64,000 nucleotides of DNA, taken from the NCBI GenBank assembly GCA_001297265.1, contig LIHB01000011.1, positions 221,828-285,827 on the forward strand, read 5' to 3'. The stretch comes from Mycosphaerella arachidis. Lineage: Eukaryota > Ascomycota > Dothideomycetes > Mycosphaerellales > Mycosphaerellaceae. The stretch's first letter is position 1. The number at the start of each line of letters is the position of its first letter. A model generated the notes under the pieces. It saw nothing but the letters and a program-made list of their open reading frames with translations, made no database searches and was not told where the DNA came from. The translations under genes were made by a program, and so were the position numbers. Positions 11,460 to 22,119 of the stretch are shown here, in pieces.

Positions 11460-12179
11460 ATGATCCTCCGACACCTCCACATCCCCAATCTAACGCCCTA
11501 TGCCCACGCCGACAAACTTCAACAAAGAATAGTCACCAACCTCCTCGCCCACAAAGCCTCCCCTAAAACTCTCCCAGCTCCACAACCCACCATCCTCACA
11601 GCCCAATTCCACCCTGTTTACACCTGCGGCCGGCGCGAAGTAGGAAATCTCACACAATCCCAAATATCCTACCTAACATCCCCCACTCCCCATGGCACAG
11701 CCCAATTCCACGAAGCCCTCCGCGGCGGGCAAACAACCTTCCACGGCCCTGGACAATTAGTCGCATACCCGATCATTGACTTGAAACGCCATAACCTCAG
11801 TCCGCGATGCTATGTTCATTATTTGGAACAGTGTATCATCGACATACTCAAAACAGACTATAACGTCCAGGGGATCAGAACCGAGAATCCCGGGATTTGG
11901 ATTGATCAGGAGCGGAAAATTTGTGCGTTGGGAGTGCATTTGAGGAGGAATGTTACGAGTCATGGGGTTGGACTGAATTTAACTACGGAGATGGGGTGGT
12001 TCGAGAGGATTGTGGCTTGTGGATTGGAGGGGAAGGGGACGACGAGTTTGGCACAGTTGGGGTTGGGTGAGGAGAGTGCGAGTGTGGAGAGGGCGGTGGG
12101 AATGTTTGTGCAGAGGTTCGGGGAGGGGTTGGAGGGGGTTGATGCGGTTGTGAGTATTGGCGAGGGGGATGTCGAATGA
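11460..12179 (+). CDS. LIP2: lipoyl(octanoyl) transferase, LipB family
   Basis: Single exon, 239 aa. It transfers octanoate from mitochondrial acyl carrier protein to lipoyl domains, starting protein lipoylation. The sequence has the LipB signature RGGQTTFHGPGQLVAYP at about 88-104, the conserved lysine in RKICALGV (about Lys153), THGxGLNL (as SHGVGLNL), and the catalytic cysteine in IVACGLEGKG (about Cys187). The frame is open upstream through non-conserved sequence. The ATG at 11460 is chosen because homology begins there (ILRHLHIP). No strong mitochondrial presequence is obvious, although the first 30 residues are basic. It shares a very short divergent promoter with POP7. Confidence 0.93.
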   Translation: MILRHLHIPNLTPYAHADKLQQRIVTNLLAHKASPKTLPAPQPTILTAQFHPVYTCGRREVGNLTQSQISYLTSPTPHGTAQFHEALRGGQTTFHGPGQLVAYPIIDLKRHNLSPRCYVHYLEQCIIDILKTDYNVQGIRTENPGIWIDQERKICALGVHLRRNVTSHGVGLNLTTEMGWFERIVACGLEGKGTTSLAQLGLGEESASVERAVGMFVQRFGEGLEGVDAVVSIGEGDVE

Positions 12180-12899
12180 GAGTAATGATGCCAGAGTCAC
12201 GGTCATGGTGACGACACATTTGGCCTTGACGATGATAGGAGCCGGCTTTGGTTTTGCGGTGTTAGGGACTGACATTGTCAACACTGCGAGCTCGTTCTGC
12301 TCGGACCGATATGACGGTCGAGCTTTGGAGAACAATCTAGATGCCACGGCTGACCTCTGGATGCTCGCGCTCTGGTACACAACCCCGCCATGCACCAAAC
12401 TGGAACATGACTACGACCGGAGAGCACTGGAAAGGTAATCTTGACACCACATTGACCGCATGTTGAGAGCATGGCCGCTCGTTCTAGATCTCAACGATGT
12501 TTCAGACCATGTTTAGCGACACTTCTTCTTGTGTGCTCATCTTCAATGATAGAGGCGGAGTGTGAACACAGCAAGGCAACAGCAGGAAGCACATAGCATC
12601 TGATAAAGCCTTTGCAGACCATTATGCTGGATCCATCGAGGTAGCTAAGCTGCACGGTACGAGTGGCGAGGTAACAAGCTGATAAGCGCGGCAGTGTTGA
12701 GGAGACTCTACGGAGGGTCTCTACAGAGGACAACAAGCGTGGCCCGCTCGCGAAGCTCAGGCTGAGCATACCAAAGGCACTGACATCTCTGCGGCGGAGA
12801 AAGACAGATTTGGCGCATGCCCCAAGTCCCGCTTCGGACGCGGCTTCGACGTGTGAAATTTACGACGGCATATCTTCATTCTCTCCTCAATTGAGAAAG
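12180..12899. other. intergenic after LIP2
   Basis: About 700 bases with no supported gene. It may contain an unseen first exon of the gene that follows, because that frame is open to the left of its first ATG. Confidence 0.4.
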
Positions 12900-14453
12900 A
12901 TGTCGAAACATGTATGCCAAATGCCTCCTATGCTTGCGCATCCGATGTCGCCCGCGACAGTCACATCATCTACGAATTCGTCCTTATCCGATACGATCGG
13001 CAGTCCCATCGATCCTGATCGCAGTCCGGCAAGCGAATACACACGTCCAGCTAGCTACGTCGATGACAACTCACCCTGCATGATTAGACCAGGCATATTG
13101 CCAGATGTTTCGCCCGAGAATGAGACTTTTGCTCAAAACGTCACGTTTCGTGACGATGGCACCAAGGCCAAGACCTGGGCAGACTATTGTGCAGAGCATA
13201 CTAAGCTGAAGAGCTACGATGCTGCAGTCGCAGCGGCCGCTGCTGCTGAGCTTCTCGAGCATCGTACTGGCGCATCGATCCTTACACCAGGTCCTGTCGA
13301 GGCCGTGGACAGGTTCCCGCTGACGCCAAGAGCGCGTAGCGACCCTGTTCAGACTGGTATAGAATCACCTACGATCGACAAGGCGTTCCACTTCAGCGAT
13401 GCGACTTGTGAACTCTCTACTACCAAGCCTGATAGGACCACGAAGTCGGCCAACGAGAAAGCTTCTCCAGCACGAACCATGACAAACCAAGCTTCGGAGC
13501 TAGAGAAACCAGGGAAAGCAAAGAAGCCAAGGCGAGACAGCACAGACATTGATAACACCGCCCCACGACCGGAATACAACGACTGGAAGGACCTCACATG
13601 GGAAGACAAGGTATGCCGTCTCCAGCAAAAAACAACCACGCGAGATAGGCTGACACGTGGCGCACAGCGCCGAGCACGAGGCATCCTCACATCAGAGCTG
13701 TCACAATGGAACTTTGATAACGCAAGTCAACGTCCTCAAAAGACTCCTTCAACTTCATACGGACCCAAATGGGAAGTCTCGACTCCTCTCGACCTTTGTG
13801 GCCTAGGGCAGCAACCTGAAAAGGACGACTACTTTGCGCCAAGAAAATCTACAGCCTGCACTCTGCGAACCAGTGTTACACCCAATCTCACAAGGCAAGA
13901 AGACATCACGGAATACATCAAGAACAAATTTCAAGCCCACGCAGATCAAATGGAAGCAAGAGCCAACGCGGTACCGTACTCACACCCTTGCACTGGCCGT
14001 CCAAGCCGCGACTTCAGCGCAGGCGAAATCGTCGAACGCGAAAACAACTCCTTCGCGAGCGAATTCAACCGCTCCAGAGACATGCGCGATAGCATGACAG
14101 ATCGCAAGCTCTCTGGCTCGCCCCGGGACTCGAAATTCTGCCGCACCACGGTCCATGCGGATCTTTCGCCTCCATTGAGTAGAGGCCAATCGATTGGACT
14201 TCCTGACTGCTCGCAAGATCCCAATGTGAGGGCTGCGAGATTGGAGAAGGTCTCCAGTCGCACTTCAGCCGGCGGCAGGTCGAAGCTTGGAAAGTCAGTC
14301 GGGTCGCCGGACCGTGCAGATGCTTCGGTGGGGAAGGCGCCGGCGTGTGAGAAGCAGTCGAGTCGTGGGAGTCAGCAGCAGAGTGCGCAGCCCGGGTTGG
14401 CGAAGGTGAGGAATAAGAATGGGGAGACGTTGCAGTTGGGTGGGAAGGATTGA
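12900..14453 (+). CDS. hypothetical protein, unrecognised, largely disordered
   Basis: Open frame of 517 aa from the first in-frame ATG at 12900. The frame stays open to about 12810 without another ATG, so an upstream exon is possible. I recognise no domain. It is rich in Ser, Pro, Thr and charged residues, with an alanine run (AAVAAAAAAELL), several Ser-Pro sites and scattered short basic patches, as in disordered nuclear or cytoskeletal regulators. The most ordered-looking parts are YNDWKDLTWEDKVCRLQQ (about 230-250) and DITEYIKNKFQAHADQMEAR (about 340-360), which could be short helices. Codon use and length argue for a real gene. Function unknown. Confidence 0.6.
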   Translation: MSKHVCQMPPMLAHPMSPATVTSSTNSSLSDTIGSPIDPDRSPASEYTRPASYVDDNSPCMIRPGILPDVSPENETFAQNVTFRDDGTKAKTWADYCAEHTKLKSYDAAVAAAAAAELLEHRTGASILTPGPVEAVDRFPLTPRARSDPVQTGIESPTIDKAFHFSDATCELSTTKPDRTTKSANEKASPARTMTNQASELEKPGKAKKPRRDSTDIDNTAPRPEYNDWKDLTWEDKVCRLQQKTTTRDRLTRGAQRRARGILTSELSQWNFDNASQRPQKTPSTSYGPKWEVSTPLDLCGLGQQPEKDDYFAPRKSTACTLRTSVTPNLTRQEDITEYIKNKFQAHADQMEARANAVPYSHPCTGRPSRDFSAGEIVERENNSFASEFNRSRDMRDSMTDRKLSGSPRDSKFCRTTVHADLSPPLSRGQSIGLPDCSQDPNVRAARLEKVSSRTSAGGRSKLGKSVGSPDRADASVGKAPACEKQSSRGSQQQSAQPGLAKVRNKNGETLQLGGKD

Positions 14454-14644
14454 ACAGTGAGACTTACTCGCAACTACCATGATGAGGTTTCGATGTATCT
14501 GAAGACACTCGCTCATAACATATCTCACTCTGCTTATACTGCTCCTAGGTCGGCGCTCACTGTCAAGTCGCCCCAGCTCGATGATTGCAGCACCACTGCT
14601 TCTCGAACCCTTTTCGACTCTCCTGCTCTCGGACCTTGTGCTCG

Positions 14645-15418
14645 CTAGACCCTGATGTAGTCTTGCGCCAGCGGAAGGGGCACTATCTTTCCAGCCTCCT
14701 TGTTGCGACGCTGCAACAACTCGATGATGACTTTCTTGTGACATGTCTCGATCTCAGCACCTCTAACGCCAAATATGGATAGACGTCTCTCTAACAAATC
14801 CAAGAACAGGCGGCACATAGTCGAGTCAGTGGCGCATCTCTTGAACACGGTGTCTCGCAGCGCTTTGCATGCCGCCGCAGTTACTTGCTGGGTTCCGCCA
14901 TAACGGAAGAACCGGCGAATGACCTCCTCCTGGAAGGCATGGTCTTGCAGCTCTGCTCCCATAACCCAGAGATCGACAAGGATGTGGAGCTTGGCGTGTG
15001 CTTCGCTCGTGGTCTTGCACCCGCCAGCGTGCTGGTGTATCTCACAGATTACGTCCTCCCCAAGGATTTCCAAGCAGGTTCCATCGAGATGCACCCAGTC
15101 GAGGTATACTTGGAAACTTCGACGCCGGATCTTGGACAGGTGTACCTCTCGTTCAGTACCTCGCGGAGTAGTCTTCGTGCACTGCTCCTTGAAGAATGTT
15201 GAGTGCTTGCAGATGATTTCTTGGTGCACGATGCAGATACCAGAGTCGAGATCGCCGAAAGTCACTTTGATGGCGTTGGTGTCATCGAGTCTACGTATTT
15301 GGTCAGCAAGTCGCTGCTTATGAGTTGTGCCGGCCTACCTCGCCAGTTTCTTGAGCTTATCGCTACGGTCTTCGTCGGCGTTGACCTTGCGTTTGGGGTT
15401 GGTGATGTTGTCGGACAT
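14645..15418 (-). CDS. BTB/POZ domain protein (copy 1)
   Basis: Two exons on the minus strand, 15418-15339 and 15290-14645, 241 aa. The intron (GTAGGC...CGTAG) interrupts an Arg codon after KLKKLA. The N-terminus is a short basic segment (PKRK) and then a BTB fold: strands around VTFGDLDSGICIVHQEII, with the hallmark CKHSTFFKEQC helix, then SFQVYLDWVHLDG. The C-terminal half has the helical LVDLWVMGAELQDHAFQ segment seen in fungal BTB proteins. Fungal members of this type are mostly uncharacterised. Some BTB proteins recruit substrates to Cul3. It is a paralogue of the BTB gene at 18205-18978, with the same predicted length and the same intron position. Confidence 0.85.
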
Positions 15419-16259
15419 ATTAGTAAACTGTGACGCCTTGAGGGCGGATCTTAGTCTCATTGGAGCGAAGGGTGGCACGGTATATCTGTTCACGGAGGCG
15501 TGTTGCTGGTCTTGAAGTGGTGCATTGAGGGTGAGAAGATATGAGAAAGGAGATCATAAGTGGTGGAATTATGTGCTGAAGCATGTGCTTCTGATCGAGT
15601 GGGTGTCTCATGTTCACTTCACTTTGCATTTGCACATGCCAACCTCGAGAGCCTGCAAGTAGCTCCACGCTCGACGCGTGTCCTTATGCTGTCTTCTCCC
15701 GGCCAGCCTCAAAGTATAGATCCACCCCAGGGAACTTTGGCTCATTCTCACACCTGCACTTCCAATCCCTGGTCGGAGACCTCTTCCAAAGAATCAATGA
15801 GACATTCCATGGCCATTTCTCCATCTCTATCTCCTCTACAGCATAGAGGATCAAGCATCAATCCATCAAGCCCAGGGAAAGACGATACAGAGCATGCTTT
15901 GAGTTGAAGGGTGGAACACTCTTTCGAGCTCTTTTGCGCGCGGTTAGGACTTCATGGATGCACAACTGGATGCACAAGTGCAGCCGGATGGCCTTTACCG
16001 CCAGTGAATAGCATGGCAGAAAGACTTGAGGCTTCAAAGGGTTTGGTTATTATCAGGGGGAAAGTCTGTACGGGAAAGGGATCAGATAAGGAGAAGTCCG
16101 GGGAAGCATGTGCTGCCCAGAAAACGCATGGGACAAATCAATATTGTGACTAGCGCATATCCTGTGACCTAAGCGACTGCGTGCTAGCCGCTATCAGCTG
16201 ACGAAGCCCTGGTTGCTCTCAAAAGGGCAGAAAAAGACTCACCATAGGACTCTTCGGCC
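15419..16259. other. intergenic in the BTB region
   Basis: About 840 bases without a recognisable gene, including the promoter of BTB copy 1. Confidence 0.4.
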
Positions 16260-16830
16260 TCAACATGCTGATAGCTCGTCCTGTCGTCAAGCTCAGGCCC
16301 TCTGTGTGGAATCTCGCTCGGCTCACCCAACCGCACCACTTTCTTAAGCATATCTCTCACAAAACCTCGCTCCAGTCCCTCTGCAAACGGTCAGTCTCAT
16401 GAGCGGTGGCCTTGGTGGTGATCCAATCTATCGCCCAACGCTGCAAGGACTGCCCCGATGCGCATCGACGTCAAAACGATGCGGCACCATGATTGGAAGG
16501 ATCTCAGTATGCTCTTCGACGGGAAGGTCTAGCAGAGACTCCATAGCAGTAATTGCAGAGTCCCGGATCGCCGAGCAGGTATCCCAATTCTCAGCATGCG
16601 TTGAGAGAGTCTAGCGACGGCGCAAGTTCGCCGAGAGAAGCTTCTGTCGTGCCAGATGCCGCTGTGAATTGACCTTTCTTCCCGCAAGTAACTATTCAAG
16701 TCCACCTCAAGCATACCATTGAGGTCTTCGGGTAGGTCATCGAGGTAGTCGAGGTAATCTGAAAAGTCACAAGTGTCCGGAAAGTCAGCAGCGCCTTCTT
16801 CGAGGGCGGCAAATGAAGAAAAACGAGTGC
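16260..16830 (-). pseudogene. possible decayed coding region, family not recognised
   Basis: Minus-strand reading gives protein-like stretches in different frames, including YLDYLDDLPEDLNGMLEVD (about 16690-16760), AITAMESLLDLPVEEHTEIL (about 16500-16560), RWAIDWITTKATAHETDRLQ (about 16395-16450) and FVRDMLKKVVRLGEPSEIPH (about 16300-16370). The pieces fit one gene only if several frameshifts are assumed. I cannot assign a family. It may be a gene eroded between the BTB copies, or chance. Confidence 0.3.
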
Positions 16831-17193
16831 TCCGTCAGGAATTGCCTCGATATGGTCCGGGTCTCTACGATCTTGTCGGAGTTATCCAAATCCCGCAAAT
16901 TGATTGCTCTGTGTCAGTATTATGTGAGCTGGACATGACGGCGTTGAGAACTTCGTTGCTTTGCAGGCTAGGGAATGCGGATGCCGCTATCATTCCGTAT
17001 GAGCTCTGCTGTTTGCTCCGAGATGCGGAGACAGCCAGACGCAAAGCGCAGTCTGAGCAAATCAATATTTCGTCTGAGTCACTTCTACCATCGTCAAGAG
17101 CTCATTCGTATGGCTCTCGAGTGCTAGTACAGCCTGGAGCATGGGACTTTCTTGGGCGAGGGACTTTCACTCCTGGCTCTGCCTGTACTGTCA

Positions 17194-17937
17194 TCATACC
17201 AATCGCTCCATTCCATCTCGATGTAGTACCCTACATATTTCACGAATGAAGCGTGTTGAAGCTGCCGCAGCGACATTGATAGATATCATATGGGGCACTC
17301 TCACAAGGGGCTCTTGTGGACATGACTCTAGCTCAGTATTGTTGTGATGACCGGTGACCATGCACTCCGCTGTACGATGAAGCAACCATAGGCGTAAGCT
17401 AGAGTCTGAGCGCATTTTGACCAGGTACCAAAAAAGACCCGAGTTCTGAATCATAGTTCCATGGTGCGTGTCGGGCAGATTAGCCAGAGCTCGCACGGCC
17501 TGGTTGGTGAACTTGGGATCCTTCATTCCGTCGCCCAGAAGCTAGTGCTTGACGGTGAATTGGATGTACGAGACTCGATTGCAATACGTCGAGTGTCTCC
17601 CTGCGACGTCGCCCGCCACAGTGTCAAGCCTCGCTTTCTTCGTGTAAACCCAGCTCAACTACTGTTCAAACAGTTCCGGATCCACTTCTGGCAGCTCGAT
17701 GATTTGTATCCTCTTTCCTGTACCGTGCTCGTCACATAAGTCTTTGAACAATGCCGACTTTCTGCAGATGGTGTCTTTGTGCACGATGAAAGTCTTTGAA
17801 CCGACCGTGCCGACTTTGACGGGGATAACATCGGCATCCAAGAGTCTGTTGATAGCATCAGCGTTGATCGTGACGTGGTGGCTCTGAGGTTGCACACTTG
17901 ATGAGCGTTGAGAAGCTGTCGTCTGGGTCTTGGTCAT
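17194..17937 (-). pseudogene. BTB/POZ domain pseudogene (copy 2)
   Basis: Between the two intact BTB genes and on the same strand lies a third copy. It reads in a single frame from 17937 to 17194 but is broken by two TAG codons. The N-terminal BTB part is clear: SKTFIVHKDTICRKSALFKD, then LPEVDPELFEQ and a stop, then LSWVYTKKARLDTV. The second stop falls just before LLGDGMKDPKFTNQAVRAL. Aligned to its neighbours, the first stop replaces the Tyr of the YLxWV motif and the second replaces the Trp of the LWVLG-type motif (TGG to TAG). A first exon like that of the other copies was not found. Confidence 0.75.
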
Positions 17938-18204
17938 CGCACTTGCCTTTGGCTGCGGCGGTGTGGTCAGCCATGTTGCGGATAGTATGTGTCGATTGGG
18001 AGGATTTTAGTTTGGGGGTTATTGTGTGTAAGCTGCAAAAGAGGGACCCAGAAAGCAGTGGACTATGGCTTCGAAAACGAACAGTGCCTTGCAGGTAGTG
18101 AAGAGTTCACTCTTTACTTCACCATGCGTATGCACGCGCGACCGCTTTTTCAACCTGCTCTGCTGACCTTCCTTCCTGTTCATCGGAAGGTAATCTTCAA
18201 CTCC

Positions 18205-18978
18205 CTATGCTTGCTTCAAGTACTTCATGAGATCCCTCGGAACTATAGGCACTCCAGCCGCCCTAGCACGAGCTCGTGCTGCCGATCTCTTCAACAATTC
18301 AACGACCAGATCTTGCGGCCATCGCTTCACCCATTGATCTACCCCCTCGCTGGGCTCTGACTCGAATCGAGCTTCCAACTCATCGAATAACCAAAGACGA
18401 AGCTTAGATTTAGGCGTAGTGTTTTCCATGATGTATTGCAACAATTTCGGGAATCTGGGCAAACTTGTCCTGCCGCTCGTCCGCAAACCGCACAGCGACC
18501 GAATTACGACATTCTTTAGCTCAATGTCTCCAATGTGCCGTCCCAACACCCACAAATACAAGAGGCTGGAGAGACACATTACTTTTCCGTCGACGTTGAG
18601 TAGTACAAGCTCTGGTGTGCTCTCTGCAGGCTTGGTATACACCCAGTTAATGTAGATCTGAAAATGCACCGCCGCATGATCTGGTAGCTCGAACGAAAGG
18701 TCGGATCCCTCTTCTTGAGCTGCATCGCAGGCCTTCTTGAAAGATGGTGACTGATTGCAGATGATTTCTTTGTTGACCAGAAAGGTCTTCTGGGTTCCTT
18801 GTTCGGCAGGACCAACAGTGACCTCGATAGCGTCTTGGACCGTCATTCTGTGACTACGTCAGTGGATGACCACATCTTCCAATCTAGAGACTTACCTGGC
18901 CAGCTTCGTGAGCCTTTCGGTGTAGTCCGTGTCATCGCGTTTGCGTTTTGCAGACTCGTCGACGGTGGTGGTGGTCAT
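18205..18978 (-). CDS. BTB/POZ domain protein (copy 3)
   Basis: Two exons on the minus strand, 18978-18896 and 18847-18205, 241 aa. The intron starts GTAAGT, ends CACAG and splits an Arg codon after LTKLA, the same place and phase as in BTB copy 1. The N-terminal basic segment (AKRKRDD) is followed by the BTB fold with KTFLVNKEIICNQSPSFKKA, then FQIYINWVYTKP and YLWVLGRHIGDIELKN. The C-terminus is Arg/Ala-rich (ARARARAAG). Function is unknown. The three copies span about 4.3 kb and are a local tandem family. Confidence 0.87.
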
Positions 18979-19186
18979 GTTGTGAGATATTGAGAGCGCT
19001 TGTGAGCGTTTGTGGTGATGGAACTCCAGATTAAATGTTGAGTGTGACTTTTAGATGTTTAGAAAATAATATCTATAAGTATCCAGGTCGTGCAAATTGA
19101 GCATGTGACAGCAGTCTGGCATCAGGATAAGCATCTTCACTTTCCGCTCACATGCCTCAAATCAGATCATCGTTACTCATTAAGCC

Positions 19187-20308
19187 TCATGAAACACTCT
19201 TCTTCGCCTTCCCATAACGACTCCTAATCTCCTCCTTCACCGCCTCGGTAACCTCCTTCGTCCCAGCACTACCACCCAAATCCCTCGTCAAAATGCCCCT
19301 CCCACAAACGTTCTCCACACACTCCAGCAGCCTCTCCGCCGCTTCCTCCTCTCCAAGCCACTTTAGCATCTCAGCAGCCGTCCAGAAAGTCGCCACAGGG
19401 TTCGCAACACCCTTCCCCGTAATATCGAAAGCAGAGCCATGAATCGGCTCAAACATGCTCGGATTCTGCCTCGTTGGGTCAAGGTTCGAAGTCGGAGCAA
19501 TTCCAATCGATCCAGCCAATGCAGCCGCCAGATCCGACAGGATGTCCGCGTGAAGGTTCGTAGCAACGATGGTGTCAAGAGACTGTGGTTGCAGCACCAT
19601 GCGACAAGTCATAGCGTCGACCAACATTTTCTCTACTGTGACATCCTTGAAGTCCTTGGCCACCTCAGCTGCGATCTCGTCCCACATGACCATCCCGTTC
19701 CTTTGCGCATTGCTCTTGGTCACCACTGTAAGGTGCTTTCTCGGTCTCTTCTGTGCCGTCTCAAATGCAAAGCGGATCAGCCTCTCCACACAATGTCTGG
19801 TGAAGATTGAGACTTCTGTGCTCGTCTCCCACGGCAGACCCTTGTGGGACCTTCCACCTTGACCAGCATACTCGCCCTCGCTGTTCTCGCGGATGATGAC
19901 CCAATCCAGATCACCCGTCGTTGCTTTCCGCAGTGGCGACTCCGTTCCCTTGAAGATCTTCGTTGGCCGGACATTGGCATACTGTTGGAAGGGTTGGCAG
20001 ATCGCCAATCTCAGACCCCATAGAGAGATGTGATCAGGTACATCCGGAGCTCCAACCGCGCCGAAGAGGATGGCGTCGTGCTTCTTAAGGGATTCGAGCC
20101 CGCCGTCTGGAATGTACTTGCCGGTCTTCTTGTAAGTTTCGGACGACCAGTCGTAGTCTTCGAAGGTCAGTTTGAAAGAGCCGTCGGCTTCTGACAGAGT
20201 CTTGAGGACTTCGACACCGGCGTCGATAACTTCTGGGCCGATGCCGTCGGCAGGTATGCAGGCTATGCTGTAGGTTTTGTTGTCTTCGGAAATGGCGATT
20301 GGAGACAT
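19187..20308 (-). CDS. tartrate dehydrogenase-like / isopropylmalate dehydrogenase family enzyme
   Basis: Single exon, 373 aa from the ATG at 20308. It belongs to the NAD-dependent beta-decarboxylating dehydrogenases (isocitrate/isopropylmalate family). The pattern fits the TtuC tartrate/D-malate group better than Leu2: IPADGIGPEV at the N-terminus, VPDHISLWGLRL, DLDWVIIRENSEGEYAGQGG, ETAQKRPRKHLTVVTKSNAQ (catalytic Lys region), DTIVATNLHADILSDL (metal-binding Asp pair) and MFEPIHGSAFDITGKGVANP. The frame extends upstream but only through a GTG codon at 20545, so the ATG is preferred and no mitochondrial presequence is predicted. The likely role is oxidation of tartrate or D-malate. The exact substrate is inference. 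Confidence 0.88.
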   Translation of the reverse strand: MSPIAISEDNKTYSIACIPADGIGPEVIDAGVEVLKTLSEADGSFKLTFEDYDWSSETYKKTGKYIPDGGLESLKKHDAILFGAVGAPDVPDHISLWGLRLAICQPFQQYANVRPTKIFKGTESPLRKATTGDLDWVIIRENSEGEYAGQGGRSHKGLPWETSTEVSIFTRHCVERLIRFAFETAQKRPRKHLTVVTKSNAQRNGMVMWDEIAAEVAKDFKDVTVEKMLVDAMTCRMVLQPQSLDTIVATNLHADILSDLAAALAGSIGIAPTSNLDPTRQNPSMFEPIHGSAFDITGKGVANPVATFWTAAEMLKWLGEEEAAERLLECVENVCGRGILTRDLGGSAGTKEVTEAVKEEIRSRYGKAKKSVS

Positions 20309-21549
20309 GGTGACAGTGGGGTCGTGGTTCTTGCTTGGATCCTTGCCTCGGATGTCCCGGAATGAATGGAGCGATGTCTGTGAATGCCTTTGACGAGGAA
20401 AGGATGATGGACTGAATGTCTGAGCGAAAATCGAAACAATATGTACTTTCGATTCAGGAACATCGTTGTGGACCGACGCTTGCCGACACCGGCTGAATGT
20501 TAAGGCCTGAACTTTCAGCCTGAATGGAGGCAGCTCTTTCTTCACCTCACATTTTCTCTGGACTTCACTTCTTTGTTCTATGTGTGTGTGTCAAGATGGA
20601 AAGGCTTCAGATCAACGTCGGCGTGATGAGGGCAGAAGGCGGAGTGAGGGAATTGTTTCTCGAGGTTAGCATGAGTCTCAGTGCACAGGTCACCTTTAAC
20701 CTTCAGCTATGATCGTATTCGACTGTATTCCTTGTTGTAGCTAGCCAGAGGACTAAAAGGCCTATTGAACACCACCGGTTATGTTTCAAGGCCTTGAAAG
20801 TACAGACGCGCGCACCATTAAACCTGACAATACCGTGGTCTGCAATCGATGTTGCATTATAGTCAAAGAGGCGAATTAGACTCCGGAAATCCAGTGGATT
20901 ACGATCGTGCCCAGGGTGGTGGGTGTATTGCAGTGTTATATAAACACAGCTATCGGGCCTAAGTACTATAGTATCAGCGCGTGCGCTAGCCGAAGCCAAA
21001 CACAATTCCTGCAGCGAGTCTGACCTAGCTGAGGTAACAAAGCCGCACTTCCTTATACAGTAGCTACGTTGCACAACTACACCTTCAATTTGCTAATGCG
21101 ACAACTATCCTGTCCACGAGGATCGAGACTGCTGCACTTTGTTGCCGCTGCAGCCGTGTGCTATTGCTTGTTGAAGCCGGCCGTTGAGGGAAACGGAAAG
21201 TCCTACCGTACGCCATCTAGGTCAGCACTACGGCCCTGGTCTTGTCGTACTGCCAGACTCGCCATTCAGCCATGCCACGTCCAGGTATTGCCATTTCTGT
21301 TTTAGGATAAAGTACAAAGCCCGAAACTACGGTATTGGAAAATCAGCAGCGATAAGGCTGTGTAGAGCAGCAGCCGCTGATGAGCCATGAGGCCATTCTG
21401 CCCGCGGCCACAGTCTAGAAAGTGATCACTGAACGAGACGGAGTTTGTCAAGTCTTCTACCTCGCACCAATATCATATAAAAAAAGCACTTGCTGCCATG
21501 CATTCCCAACAACATTTGTAAAGCCCATAACAAACAGTCAATACTCACA
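20309..21549. other. intergenic with promoter of secreted protein
   Basis: About 1.2 kb. No gene supported. It contains a short TG microsatellite near 20580-20590. The last 100 bases (AT-rich, about 21470-21490) look like the promoter of the small secreted protein. Confidence 0.45.
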
Positions 21550-21981
21550 ATGAAGTCCACCATCACCGCAATCCTACTCTCAGCAGTAACTTCGGCCACC
21601 GCCTGGGTAAGTCAAAACCACCGGCTCTACCCCAAGCACCCAGGGCGAGATCTATGAAAACACTGCATCCTGGACCCACGGAAGCACCTCCAATGATCGA
21701 ATCGCCACTAAGATACACATACCACAGACGTGCCAGCCACCTCCCGGCACACAGAATCAATTCGGCGACTGCACCGACCCGAGCACCTCACAAGTTTATG
21801 CATGCAGAAACCAGGCGGTACGTCCCTGCACATCCCTGATATCTGCCACAGACTTCACTGACGTTCACACCAACAGTCCACCGACACCGGCCGCTGCAAG
21901 ATTGCAGGCCACCAGTGCACACCGGGCCAAATCGGTTCAGAAGAGCTGGGCAACGCGATCTACTACGCGGAGTGCTCTTAG
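21550..21981 (+). CDS. small secreted cysteine-rich protein (effector-like)
   Basis: Three exons: 21550-21606, 21728-21817 and 21877-21981, giving 83 aa. Exon 1 is exactly a signal peptide (MKSTITAILLSAVTSATA). The mature part has six cysteines, arranged as TCQ...DCT...ACRN...RCK...QCT...ECS, enough for three disulfides. Both introns have strong signals: GTAAGT with a CACTAAG branch before CACAG, and GTACGT with a CACTGAC branch before CAACAG. Size, signal peptide and cysteine content fit fungal effectors or antimicrobial peptides, but I recognise no family. A 37-nt intron 1 would give a 107-aa form, which is less likely. Confidence 0.72.
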
Positions 21982-22119
21982 TCGTAGCAAAGGGATAAAA
22001 AGCACTAGGCGGGGGACATGATAATTGCAATGACACATCTGCAATCACAGGTCTTGAACTTTCTTTCATTTCGAGTCCAACTTTCAAGCCTACCCACCCT
22101 TACCAGGCAATCATCAGGT

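Noticed and set aside
13071..13262. Minus-strand open frame inside the unknown protein gene
   Set aside because: Antisense shadow without support.
16773..17249. 158-codon forward frame with an ILE-rich end
   Set aside because: No domain, and it overlaps the minus-strand remnants; not convincing.
21607..21643. A 37-nt first intron for the small secreted protein
   Set aside because: Unusually short and without branch site; the 121-nt intron has a CACTAAG branch before CACAG.
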